DNA of 64,000 nucleotides, taken from positions 5,209,969 to 5,273,968 of the forward strand of contig NC_040021.1 in NCBI RefSeq assembly GCF_000972845.2, read 5' to 3'. The translations under genes and the position numbers were made by a program. Shown in pieces: positions 22,207-35,153 of the stretch; position 1 is the stretch's first letter; every line of letters starts with the position of its first letter. The notes under the pieces were generated by a model. That model did no database searches and had not been told where the DNA came from. It was given only the letters and a program-made list of their open reading frames with translations. The DNA is from Larimichthys crocea. Taxonomy: Eukaryota > Chordata > Actinopteri > Sciaenidae.

Positions 22207-25200
22207 ATGAGGACAAAAATCACGAAAATCAGAGAGATGATGCTTCCACAGCTGGCTCTGCTCACAGTCCTGGGCCTCACATGGAACGACAGGTCTGTCT
22301 AAAACTGATAATCACTGTTTTAAAGTGTTACAGAGGATATAAACATATAATCATGGAGTGATCATAATGTTTGGCAAACAAAGCTGGATTTGATGCGGAA
22401 AGATACGATCCTGAAAAATATGTTTTCAGCTTACAACCAGATAATTTGTCTTTTTTTTTTTTTATTTGTGGATTTGATTTAACATGAACAATTTTTGAAT
22501 GTATAAATAATCTGGTTTAATGCCTTTGCTGCATCAGGATTCACATGACTCTTAGTTGCTGAAAGTTATATTTGATCCACTAATGGGCCACCACTAATAG
22601 CACTATTAGAATAATAGTGATGGGATTTGAACGAGTTTGCACGATTTTACAATCACTATGGAGACACATGTGTTGGAGTGTTTCACTGTTGGGGTGCAAA
22701 AATGGCAGAAGAACAAAATACCTCTACATACATGTGCTTGAGCACTACTATAATTTTTAAATTTAATGCACTATGTCAAATAAAACTGTATTATACGTAT
22801 ATTATAACTGTGTGCTCTTGTTGTTTGGTTTTCAGTATCTGGATGGCGTGCACCAGATGTTTCCCCTCTAGTCGCCACCTTCAAACGGTAACTCAGACGG
22901 ACGACAAGTTTATCAGACTTACATTGACGGGTGAAAGTTAATTAATTTCCCAACTCTCATGTGGATGGTTTTATTTTTATTTGAGGGTGCGCTGTTAAAC
23001 GTCATTGGTGGAATGTAACTTAAATACATGATCAGTACTTACTTGAGTCACTTGTACAGTATTTATTACTTATATGAATTATTAATGTGTAGAATTTTAC
23101 ACTTTAAAAATCAGAGAATGGCACCACAACAAAATTCTACACAGCGCCAAGTTAGTCAATAGATTAGACACATAGCAGCTGCCATGTGTACTTTTAGGTT
23201 CACAAAAAATGTGTTCAAACTGTCCCTTTGTGGTTTTTTTATCACACACCATGTTCCAAAGGTGACTTAAGAACCAGTAATCAGTACTCCATCCAAAGAA
23301 CCTCTAAAGGAAAAAAACCATTTTATCCTGATTTTCTAAGTATTTCCTGTGTCTCAGATGTTCATGTTTAAATTGTGTTTTTTCTCTAAAGTTAACCGTA
23401 CAGGCCCTCGGACGTGGCTGTTCTTTCCTCCATCGGTCGTCACATCTGCAGGTGGAGCACAGGTCACATGTTTTGCACGACAAGGTTTAAAGAATATGCA
23501 ACAATGTGAGATAAAGTAATCCGTCTGTGCTTTTCACCTGAGCTGGTCCAGTGGTATCAAGACTCAAAGTAAGTTTGTCGTGTTTACGGAGCTGAAAGCC
23601 AAATGTTTCCCTTCAATCAGGCTTGATGTGAAAGTTTCTTGTTATCTTTCTGACGCTATAATCAAAACTAACTTCCACGTGAATTGGCCCAGTCGAACAT
23701 GCACTGTGTATTCATCTAAAGAGTTGATATCAGCTTCTATTATACTACCGGTGCGCTATCTTACTGCACTGATGATCTACACTAACCGTGATAATTTGAA
23801 ACAGTGAACCCCAATCGCCTGCTCCACGGGCCTGAGGTCTGTTATCTTTGTCTGAAGCCAACGGTGAATAAAAAGTTCGCAAGTACACAGTCACATCACA
23901 GTTGTTGATCAAAGTTAATTCCTCTGATTAAAGTGCCGACACAGGATTTTGAATCATTTTCAAACAGTGTAACCTGGTAATTGTTTTTCAGTAAATAATT
24001 AGATTTATAGAGATTTACTGTTATTTGATCTAAAAAATAAGTCAATATATCCATCACACGTTTTCTAAAGCCCAACCTGACAGTTTAAAACTGAGTTGTT
24101 TTTCTATTTTTGCAACCAGAAAGTGAAGAAAAACAGCAATATTACATACAAGAAGTTCGAACCAGTCGATTTTTGGCGTTTTTAATTTAAAAAAACACAA
24201 GAATGATAGTTAAATATCAAATTGGCTATGGTGCTTTATTTGACGACTCGATAAATACATAACACATTTAAAGAAGAAGCTCGAGTTTCTTTGGTGTTAA
24301 ACTTGTGTTCTATCATCAGAGCTGATGACCCGGTTTCAATCCGCACTGATCAGTCCCCTTGTCGATGAACAAACCTGTACGCCCCTCAGTTTGTTCAACA
24401 CAGGTACAGACGACACTTTCTGAACGTGATGCACATAACAGCTGCTTCAATGATCGGAGGTCGTTTTTTTCCATGTTTTGGTTGTAGCACTTTGGTGGAG
24501 CAGGCAAAGGAAGTGTCCCTCACCTCAAAACATCAGGTAGGAGCTCCAGTATCTGCACCTCCACCAAGGATAAAGATATTATCATTTCTGCTCAGCTTCT
24601 CTGGTTTACCAGACATTTCTCATCTCTCTGTGTCTCAGCTTATCTAAACACGGGTGGAAGAGTCAGTCCTACAATATATCTATACGCACTGCAGGTCTCT
24701 TCAAAGAATCTGCAGAATAGACAACACTGACTCAGATCGGGCCTTCGTGTGACGGGGAGTCAGTTTATGAGCTTATCACAAGTCATAAATCGTCATGTGA
24801 TTAATACTATTAAACTATTTGTATAATATGTGGTTGGGTGGAAGCGAATGTTAATGATCAACATAATTAAAGTAAAGAGTGAATAAAAACATCTTTATTT
24901 CTGAACAGTCACTGATGTGGATAAAGATTGGAAGCTGCTCCTTCTCTTCGTTCAGGTGGATGACTCTGTGTCTGTGACAGCAGCAGGTAAACAGCAAATA
25001 ATCTTATTCAGTTATATCACAACGTATATTGGTGTCTCTCTGTTTAAAATACCGACAAGTTTAGAAGTTTTCAGAGTCCAAGTTTTCAAACTTTCTAAGC
25101 GGATAAACTGCCTGATTTATTCTTTTCAATGGCCGACGCTTCGAAAACACAGTAATATTTAATTACTATCAAAATGGAGAAACAGAAATGTTACGTCCCA

Positions 25201-28200
25201 GACCGTTGTGTTTTGTTCAGGTTCAGTCTGTCATTGAAGCGGCTGTTAGACGTGGGCTGATGCTCTGCACTTGCTGCACTCTCAGTATATTTCACATTAC
25301 ATACATCCTGACAGTCAGTGACCTACGACAATATTCACACGTGTTGCACGGCGTTTGTTTCACTTCACTGTGTGTCGCAGCTGAAGAGGACCATCGTCAG
25401 TGTCGCACTGTGGGATGGAGAGAGTGACCGTGTCCGCAACAAGTGAGTTCTGAGTAAATGACTTGAGTTACATCCCGCACTGGTGGTTTTATTTAAAAGA
25501 GAGAGCAGATGTGTTGAGGATTAAAGAAGTCACAGATCATATCACAATTGATTATTGTCCAACATTAGTGATAAACTGTGATAAGTTTTAAGAGTTGATG
25601 CTGCACACGGGGCTGTGATCATTAGTTTTATGATCGATCTGCTCCACTGACAAGGATGTGTGCCGTGCACGGAGACAAACGTGTGAAGGAGAGCTCAGAC
25701 TCAGAGGGCTTTGCTGAGTCCACGCTCTGCAGGTTTGTCAGCCTGTCAGTCAGTCGTTTGGCGTGTTGAGTGTGTGAGAGGTTTGACCTGGAGTTTTGCT
25801 GATGCCCCTCTTTGGGTTGAACTTTTCTTGACTCAGGAGTCCTTGGACGAGCTCGGGGGGTAAAGAGCGCTGGGACAGAACAGAGTGACTTCACCGTCAT
25901 CATGCAGGACTCACCTTTCATCATGACCTGTCATCTGTCTCCGTGAGTCACCAGCGGACAGCATTGCCTCAACTCCTCAGTCCTTAAGTCCTTTTGCACC
26001 ATTTTGCATCCTTGTAAACTTCACTTGTATGAGGTAAAGGGAGCTTGTTATTATTTTTCCAGTGGACTTTGAGTCAAGGTTTTTGAGTCCTGGGTAGACA
26101 GTTTGGTTAATCAAGTGTGAAAAGTATTCTTTAAATAAAGACATTAAGTAAAATAATTAATAAAAAGATGTCAAATTTAAAATGCTAAAGTCCACAACAC
26201 AAATAAATCCAACAACCAAGAACAGAGTCCAAGATGGAGAAAATCAGAACTGGGGACACACAGAGCAGGAACACAAAGACAGCAGACATGCCTCTCATGC
26301 ATGATGAACTGAGATCTTTTCCCTCATATACAGTTGATATGTGTTCTTGAACAGAGCGGGAAACCTCTCTCTGAATCACAATCTCACACCAAAACTGATA
26401 ACCTGATGGTGCAGCTGTGGACGAACCTGGTGGGGCCGGCATCTCTGAAAGACTATATCTCCTACAGACTAACACAAACCATACAGTTGTTGTTTCGTTT
26501 GAGTCTGTCCAGCTTGTCTGGCCTGAGTCTCCAGCGCATATCAGAAGACAATGTCAAAGATCTCGCGTTGCCATGTCGACCGAGGTGAGAACTGTGGCGA
26601 CACTCTTAATCAGCACGTTTAAAGTGTCTATTAACGTATGTAATTAAAATAAGTTTATGTCACATACTCTGCACTTCCTCTTTCCAATCTCCACCTCTGT
26701 TTGTCTCCTCATTCCTATCTACACCTCCTCCCAAGACCGGCCCTTCCTGAGGACGGAGGGAAACCTCCTTCATATCACCACAGCGACTGCCTCTCCTCCC
26801 ATTTACTCAGTGTAGTAGTGTCAACTGGAGGCTGGGCAGCGGTGTGCGCTTCTTGTTTAGCTCATGTGCTCGTTGTGTCCGCCAGGTTTACGGCACAAGA
26901 TGACCTTGCTAGGACCTCGGGCCCATCGGTCGTCCACGCCTACCTGCAGTAAATGATCTATGCTTGCATGTTAGCTGTCAAGTCAGTGTCAGGGTGCGGG
27001 AAGAAGATCAACAATGACTTTTTTTTTGTGACTTATCGGCATGAAAATGTGTCATTTATCATCATTTTATGTTTGCAAGAGCAGCTTATTGAACCTACCT
27101 AACCTTTAATTTGTGCACTAATCTGTATAATTTACCACATTTGGGGGGTTTATTCTTTTTTTGTGTCTTGTTTCTGACCGTCTTCTTACGTTGCTGTGTT
27201 GATATTGTAATTCTGATAGAAGTAATCTCTATTTTTTTGTTCATTAGAAATAGAATGAATTCCTTCAATATTTCTGTCAAATAGACTAAACTTTCTGAAT
27301 CCCCTAAATACTAGTATTAATCTATTAACGTAGATTTCTTAATCTATAGGAATTATTACAAATACCAGCATATTATGAGTGGGTGACTTAATGAAGAGTC
27401 CTCTGGACAAGCTGTATAAAATTTAATTGTTTGTTTGTCCCATTCATGAAAAAACCAGGGGCCCTGGAGATATCAAGGGGGTGGCTGCTCTGGGAGACGC
27501 TCTGACAGTGAGGTCATTTTCTTACGCTCAGGACATGTGATGGTAAAAAAAAAAAAATCAAATTTGATTTAAAAGTAGAATAAGGGAAGATGAAAAAACT
27601 AGGACTCACTATGAGTAGGGGACGCAAAATAAAAATTAAAGTGTTTAAGTGAAATAATAAGGACTTGGCCTATGAAATACGGAATATGCATTAGAGAGCT
27701 CATATGGTAATGGAAATGATACAATTCAGTACAGTCGAAGGGGGTAAAGAACTGTCTTGGGAATATTAAAAAGACAACTTTACATTATATTTATACCACA
27801 CAGGAAGAGGTGTAAATGTCAGTCTGGTAATATTTTGATATAATAAAAATTATTATATTGCAGCGGACAATCAAGAGGGTCTATATATAGATATAGAGTT
27901 GTATTTAAGTTCTTGTCGAGGCTTGTCGAGCTTGGGTATCAGTGTGATTTAGAGCAACGCAAGAGGAACCAGGGAATCCCAATTGCCGGCGGTGGTGTTT
28001 AAAGCACACACCTGACCAAAAACCGAAGTGACGGATTCTGATTAAAGCGAAAAAGGATGTATAGTAGAAAGAGAAGATAAAAGAGGCTGTATACAGAGCT
28101 GTAAATTAATGTTCTGATGCGCAGGTTATTTCGATGATTGAAAAAAAATTCAACAACGGTTGCTTAACGGCCTTAATAAGGTCAACAAAACACCAGACAT

Positions 28201-30627
28201 AACGGCCAGCAACAGCAAAAAGGGGTCTAAAACACTGTGGTACCAGACACTAACAAACTCCCAGAGTGCTGTGAGAGCTCAACAGGCCCGGGAGCCCGGC
28301 GACAAACTGAAACTAACAGACAGCATACAGTTGGCAGGGTCGGTGATACGGTACTAGGTGAGGCGAAGCAGCCGGTAGAACATCAGAAGGGAAGCATGAA
28401 AGTTTCCGTCCATAAAAATATGATCCAGTTTCACCAAAATAGTAGTGTGACGTGTTCCTAAAGCGTCACGTACTTCTGCGGTGAGCGTTACCGGGGAGCA
28501 CAGGTAAAAGTGAAACACAAGACCAGGTTTGGCACAGGGAGCAGAGTGGGAATAAAAAGGGGTGACAGCCATTCAGCGGCGTGATTAACGAAGATTATAG
28601 ATTAGAACCATAGTTAGACCATTACTTATGTATCAGAGAAGGATAGAAAAAAGATGAACAAAACACAGTGGTGTGGTGTTAACAAAGATAAATGACATCA
28701 CAATTAAGTAATATCACAGTAAAAGAAGAACCTGTCAGACACTGTAAACTACTGATAACTCTGTGTTGATTATTGACGGAACAAAACCGTCTCTTCTATC
28801 CGAGGTCAGGCGGGGAACAAGGGTGTCAGCGTCGAAGCCTAGCGACGTCCTGGACGTCCGAGTCATACAGAGTATATATTATCCTGAGAGGTACGTCAAG
28901 ACGATCACACACATGGCAGGCATGATTCAGTGTGTAAGGGAATAAAAAAAATGTAGGAGTTGAAATGACCACATATGTTCTTTACAATACAACAGTGGAA
29001 GGAAGGAAGAAAGAAATTAGTAAATTTAGGTGTAATTTCATGACAGTAGTGTGGAAAGATGACAACCTCACGAGGCTGTCACCGACACGTGCCCAAGTGA
29101 TCAAGGAGTAAGCCAATATAAAAACAATTTTGTTGTCTGCTGAGTGGATCATTGGTCACTGTGGACACTGAAATCTTGTATTTCTTTTTCCTTGTTTGCC
29201 TTGGTGATCGGAACAACAGACAGTGCGTGAAACAGTTTTAACCACGGCCGGACGGGCTGACTCTGGTTGGGCAGGGTGGGCAGGGCGGAAGCTCCTCAGG
29301 TACATTCCTCAACCAGGCTGGTAGCTGGAGCGAAGGGCAGGTGAGTACCTGTCAGACAGGCAGTATCAAGAAAATAATAATGACGCTTAATGGTTGTAGG
29401 AAAACTTAGAGACATGCTGTCTACACTGTTTTAATTATGAATTATTGTCAGGCGGGAGGGGTAGGTTATGTATGTGCGATTGTCATCGGGTGGTCATTGA
29501 GGCGAGTGAACAGTTATTCAAAAAAAGACAAAACGTTACAAATCTCTAGAAGTACAAGTAGTAAGTAGTACAGGTGTCAAGAACAGTTTCATATCAGAAT
29601 TATACTTAATATGGTGAGAGAACACACGTTGTTTTTCATGTTCTTATAGTAGGGTTTGGCTGCACCTTAACTACAGGAACACAAACCAAAAACAGTGGTT
29701 TGGAGGACAAGTTTTGAAGTTTTTTAAAATTAGATTGCTCATTTAGCTGATGTGGCAATTTAAGTTATGGTTTTTGGTTTAAGTATCACGTATTTAGCAT
29801 TAGTTATTGTTATCAGGCTGTTTCTGATTACTCAGACTCCATCAAGCTGTGTGAGGATGAAGAGGTGTGAATTGAAATCTGAACGGACAGTTTGATTGTT
29901 GTTTGTTGCGCTTTAAAATAAAGAGTAATCATCGAAGGAAGAAAAACAGAAATGAGCATTTATTTTTTTGGGGGTTTAAAATGGTTTTAAATGGAGAAGA
30001 ACAAGACAGCCACGTTAATGATAAAAGTAGATTAGTTGAAAAAGAGGATGAAATTTTATTTTTGTAAGCTCAAAAATGTATAACATAGGTGGTAACTGCT
30101 CTTGAGATCAGGTGAAATAAACAGAAATCTAGAATAATTACATCTTAAAATAAACGTGCGTTCACTGTAAATATTTGCCATTTCATCCTGGGATACAATA
30201 TCTTGTGAGATTTCTTTGCATTGTAAGGAACATACCATCACAGACTAAAACACTGGGGCAATGATGAGAGTGACTCCGTAAGTTTAATATGTTAATACTG
30301 TATTCTTAACATGGTTTTAAATATGCAGACACCTCTTGAACAATAGTATATGTAAGACTGGCCTTAGATTTAACACACGCTGCTCACTTTGCCGTCACGT
30401 TCTTCTTTTTTTGTTCAGAGAATCCAATTTTTGAATCCGACTGGAAGGTGAAGCACCGTTGTTATCGGAGGAATGACGTCTGTGACCACTGCTACAAAAC
30501 TCTGTTGAGTACTAATGTGGATAATATTCATAAGTCACCGTGAATACACAACCTCTAAATGTGTTTCCTCTCCTTTACAAGCTGCTTCCACGCTGTGGAC
30601 AATTTTTGTTCATCACTCCGCGACGCC
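22207..30627 (+). pseudogene. Frameshifted duplicate of plb1 exons 1-22
   Basis: Every plb1 exon from the signal-peptide exon (22207-22292) to the start of exon 22 (about 30582, cut by the N gap) can be found in order. Examples are exon 2 at 22836-22887 (52 nt against 54), exon 9 near 25380-25441, exon 14 near 26738-26812 and exon 21 near 30420-30514. Exon 1 already carries a one-base insertion (ATGGAACGACAG against ATGGACGACAG). The exon 21 copy has several indels around its G-x-N-D block. No combination of splice sites gives an open product. I read it as an artefactual copy and not as a second gene. Confidence 0.7.
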
Positions 30628-30637
30628 NNNNNNNNNN
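30628..30637. other. Assembly gap (10 N)
   Basis: Ten Ns interrupt the duplicate inside plb1 exon 22. Their fixed length suggests a placeholder of unknown true size. Confidence 0.99.
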
Positions 30638-31100
30638 GACAGGAAATCCGACAGAGAATCAACATAATAAACTTCCGCCCCCTTTCAAAATAAAACACAA
30701 TACTCAGTTCATGTAGCTTTTTACAACTTCACATCAACGTGACGTCATGACCGGTGGCACCGGGTGATCAAAGATCGATCAAAGGGTCTCAACGAGAGAC
30801 TAATTGTTGAAGTGGAACAACACACAATCATTTATGACACAACAGATGCTTTTTATAATCTGCTCCACGTCGGAGAAGCAAAGTCAGCTGTTTGTTGTTG
30901 TTGTTTTTTTTATACACTGTTTATCGCGGGGTCTCGGGTATGTCCAGGATTCTCGCGTGATCTCGTGATCTCGCGTGAATACGGCCGGCTCGCTCCGCTG
31001 CCGTTCCGCGGCTGATCCGCGTCCGGTGTGAGTTGACACCGGGCAAAGTACCGTTCCGCTTCCGTTCCGCTTCTGTTCCGCGTTCGGTGTGAGTCCCGTG
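30638..31100. other. Short sequence between gap and second copy
   Basis: This stretch matches neither side of the duplicated region. Its last 150 bases are GC-rich, with CTCGCGTGA repeats and a degenerate run of CGTTCCGCTTC-like units ending GGTGTGAGTCCC. It looks like a repeat or transposon end. No gene is seen. Confidence 0.4.
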
Positions 31101-32023
31101 TAACAGGTGACCTACCAGGGCACCTTAGGCCTTGAAAGTTTAGACAGAAATAGACACTGAAGATTAAAAGTGCTTAAAGTCATATATATATCTTTTACTA
31201 ATTGTGGTCAACAATTTAAAAAACTGCAAAGCCTAGTAGTAAAGCCTAACAGTAATTCATTTTGATCCTTGTCCTATGTTGGGTCCTTGAAATCGAGGGA
31301 CTTGGGACCTGGAATGTCCTTGAAGAGTCCTTGATATTTGATGTTTAAGAAGGTGTGGCAACCCCTCACAGGGTTACTCTCACATTAATCACGCTAACAC
31401 ATTTTATGGGATTTGGTGTCAATAGGATCAGTTGTCAGAAGTTAATTTGTGAATTATTCATATTGCAGGTAAATAAAAGAAAATTCAACATTTTATTTTA
31501 GAGAACAAAAGCAGGAGAAAGTGCACGTAGCGTGCTTGTTATCAAACGCACTTATCACTACGCACTATAAAATAATTCCCACAATGAAGTAAGAGATTAA
31601 CTGTACCGGTAAGAATAATAAAACCAAGAAGAGGATGTGATTTACCTCGTGATATATCGCATGCATCCAAAAGGAAAACACAGGTGTAATAGATCCTCCC
31701 ATGGTTTTATCATATTGTTAAAAACCTAAAGTTTTGTAACAGTGAGCCAAAGGCATTAGCAAAGTCCCAGAATATCACACAGAGAACCTTATTATGCCAA
31801 ATAATGTTTGTACGCCCTGAGCAGCCAGAAAAGCAGCGATCCATCTGGTGGTCTACCACTCCAGTTCTTGTTGATTCTCCTATTCCCTCCTTTGATACTT
31901 AACTTTAATAAACCGGGTCTTAATGCATAGTTTTCAGAGGACTACCTGCTCTCCTCACAGCTGCAAGCAGTTCTTCAGATTCCCAGGCAGAGGCCCTTTG
32001 ACTGCTTCCTCCGTTACTTTTAC

Positions 32024-32830
32024 TTTTTACTCCGTTAACGGATCATTTTCTGTCATCTCCCTGTCAGATTTATAACAAAAGCATCTCATTCACTCCTCCC
32101 AGGAGCCAGCGATGTGTACAGGTCTTTACAGGAGATTTCATATTGTTATGACACTTGTCAGTTGGCATGACAAGTTTCAAACTGAAGTGAAGCCAATGCA
32201 GAAGTGCCAAAAGCTGCAGTTCCTCAGACGTCCACTTGAGGCTGGCTCCAGAAGTGAGTCAGTCTCCATAAGTCCCCATGTTAAAATGTCACAACTTCAC
32301 AGCAGAAATAAACATGTTTACAGCCTGGTACAAAAAACTGTTTTGGTCTCTGTAGCTAATTCCCCCGTTCATGACAACTGTACTGAGGGTGAATTTATAT
32401 ACAACTCNNNNNNNNNNTTTTACTCCGTTAACGGATCAAAAGCATCTCATTCAGTCCTCCCAGGAGCCAGCGATGTGTACAGGTCTTTACAGGAGATTTC
32501 ATATTGTGAAAAAACGTTTTAAAAACTTTTTGTGACTGTTGAGGGAAAAATCTGATAAATGTCCACAAGTGATGTCACTTGTCAGGTGTCAGTTGGCATG
32601 ACAAGTTTCAAACTGAAGTGAAGCCAATGCTGAAATGCCAAAAACTGCAATTTCTCAAACGTCCACTTGAGGCTGGCTCCAGAAGTGAGTCAGTCTCCAT
32701 TAGTCCCCATGTTAAAATGTCCAACTTCACAGCAGAAATAAACATGTTTACAGCCTGGTACAAAAAACAGTTTTGGTCTCTGTAGCTAATTCCCCCGTTC
32801 ATGACAACTGTACTGAGGGTGAATTTTTAT
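32024..32830. repeat. Local duplication flanking an N gap, with PT-1 copies
   Basis: The block TTTTTACTCCGTTAACGGATC occurs before (about 32024) and directly after (32418) a 10-N gap. It is followed each time by the same dispersed repeat (32150-32407 and 32583-32830). The counterpart at 19610-19990 has it only once, so the doubling is likely an unresolved overlap at the gap. Confidence 0.75.
32408..32417. other. Assembly gap (10 N)
   Basis: Ten Ns lie within the plb1 upstream region, between two copies of one segment. Confidence 0.99.
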
Positions 32831-35153
32831 AGAACTCACCTGTTCACATTATATTAAGGCTTAAAGTTATGCAGAATTTACAGTGTGGACGCTTTGATTG
32901 ACAGGTTAGTTCCATTATAGATGGCTTGTTTGAACACCCAGGTGTCATTCAGCCCACTCCAAGTCCACAGGTGATCGACAGATTTTGAGCCTCGAAATGG
33001 CTCTTCAGAAAACTATGGGTGACGTCACGAATACGACGTCCAATCTTTATACTGTCAGTGATTCAGTGATTATTACCAACGACCATAACACACCCAAGTC
33101 TCTGACTGAACTGCCGACTGTCAAGTTGGATTGTGGGTAATGTAGGCACCTCAGATTTACAAGGAGGAAGAATGTGTGGAAGAAATAAAAAACAAAACAA
33201 AGGCATTTATGATTGCGCTGCATCGATTTGTATCTGTATTTGTCTGACAGAAGCCAATCAGGTGCTAAACATATGACATTTTGTTAAATCCTTAATATTG
33301 CATTGTTACTGTTTGTCAGTGCGGTTTGTCTTAAATGTGTTCTGCTTTATTCTAAAGCACTTTGTAACCGTGTTTTGAAAGGTGCTATATAAATAAAGTT
33401 TATTATGATTATACTCGTTAGTACAGATGTTGAGGATGACTGCCACGGCGTCTTTACATATTATAACCACAGGACAAACTGTTCAGCTCAACTAAGTCTG
33501 TTCAAAGATAAAAGCCGTGCTTTATCAGGGGGTTCATGCAGAGTTAATGTCCTTGAGGGAAGATAACAGACTGTAAAGGTAGTTTGACCTCATATCTGGA
33601 TTATGGTAATCACGACCGGAGTGACAGCGTTCATAGTTCTGCAGCATTCAAGATCAGATCATGGCTGTGTGTTTCCCAGTGTAGAAACACAGCTGATTTC
33701 TTTAATGTGTTTATAAGAGCACCAATGCAGGTAGGGTTAGAGGCAGTATTAATGTTTATAGTGTGTGGCACGAGGACAGCAGGAGTAGAAAATCTGGTTA
33801 GTTTGTTTTCTTAAACATCATCTCTCTAATCAGAGGAGAGATAACTTTCTGAAGCATCATTATTATGTAAAAACAAAACAAAACAGAAGTTCTTCAGGTC
33901 AAATCTGCTGTTTCCAAATAATTAACAAGGCTCAGTAGGGAGTAGATGTAGACAATCCACACAACCAACTCACTGTCCACCCTATTCTGACATGTACTGT
34001 ACCCATAAACTGATATTTTTATGTAATTCAGCTAACATGAAGTCAACAAGAAGCACGGCCGATTGTTGTTTTTCCTCATTGTACTGTAAAAGCTATAGAT
34101 AAAAAAGAGATAACTGTTAATGTGCTATTAAATGAGATGATCTTTCTCCTCTTACACCTGTGGGGTCATGCCCTGTCACATTATATATCCGGGGAAAATA
34201 ACCATTCCCCCAGTTTAACCACCACCCTATATAGAGTGGCGTGATTCCTGACCATTTATTGTTGGAGTGTTGGAGAGGTCGAGACAACAAGCCAAGGACT
34301 TTTGGGACCCTGAGGAGTTTGGACATTTTGGGAAATGGCATGAAGACGTTTTAATCGGATGGTAGAGCCAGGTTAGTCAGCTGGCTAACCCAGCTGCTGG
34401 CTCCAGCAACTCTTGCTGTACAGATGTGGGCGAGGATATGTTGAATATGTGTCAGTCACTTGTTTGTCTGCATTTAATGTGTTTCTGCCTTTAAGATGGG
34501 TGAGATGTTGAGCTTCAAAATAAAAGCATGCTGAGGATAAACTAGAATAAACTCTCTTGATTTAAAAGATTAAACCAAGAGAGATTAAACAAAGCTCATA
34601 AAACTGAAGTTGATGCAGATGTGCAGATTTTTATCACAGCTACGACTAAACAGATTGATCGTGTGAGCATGGTTTTATAAGGATTGTTAGGCCTCTTCTT
34701 ATCTAACTGCAGAACAGATAATGCATCGCTCTTTCATCAGAGAAACACTAGAACCTAAAGTTACTTCCTTGAAACTCTAAATGTCTTAATTTCATCTTCA
34801 TTTCTTCATCATCAATAGTCTTAGTTTACCAACAGCATGTTCCCTATTAGAAAGATGACAGTACAGCAATGTTATAATGTTTTATCGTGTCTTAGATTCT
34901 TTAGTTTTTAATTATTGTAACCAAACAATGGTCCAAAAATAAAGCATTAACATCCTGATGTTCACTTTCCCTCATTATTTGATAAATGCTCCATTATCAG
35001 TGTCATTGTTTCATTATAAAACCTTATGGCTATGTCCTTTGGACGAGCAGGTCAGTCCCTCCCCCTCTGTGCATATTTATAGTTTACCGGCCAGGTATAA
35101 CTGACTGACTGAGAGAGAGAGCAGAGAGGAAGGACAGCTGCAGGAAAGGATCT

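Larger units (their letters stand above)
18733..30627 (+). repeat. Noisy duplicate of 31101-43474 (likely assembly artefact)
   Basis: From TTAACAGGTGACCTACC on, this segment follows 31101-43474 in the same order and orientation, through the plb1 upstream region and its first 22 exons. It ends at a 10-N gap within plb1 exon 22. Differences are mainly one-base insertions and deletions at similar density in exons and introns. The other copy keeps every exon in frame. This is the pattern of an unpolished long-read contig or second haplotype rather than a biological duplicate, although a real pseudogene cannot be excluded from one window. Confidence 0.8.
31101..35153. other. plb1 upstream region (second copy)
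   Basis: No coding gene is seen. It contains two dispersed-repeat copies around an N gap. The last 150 bases before the plb1 ATG (GACTGACTGAGAGAGAGAGC and following) are probably promoter or leader. The same region occurs at 18733-22206. Confidence 0.5.

Noticed and set aside
22207..30627. A second functional plb1 gene
   Set aside because: Indels break nearly every exon, introns are equally noisy and it stops at an N gap.
32112..32522. 136-aa open frame spanning the N gap
   Set aside because: It consists of dispersed repeat read through Ns; the same repeat has no conserved frame elsewhere.
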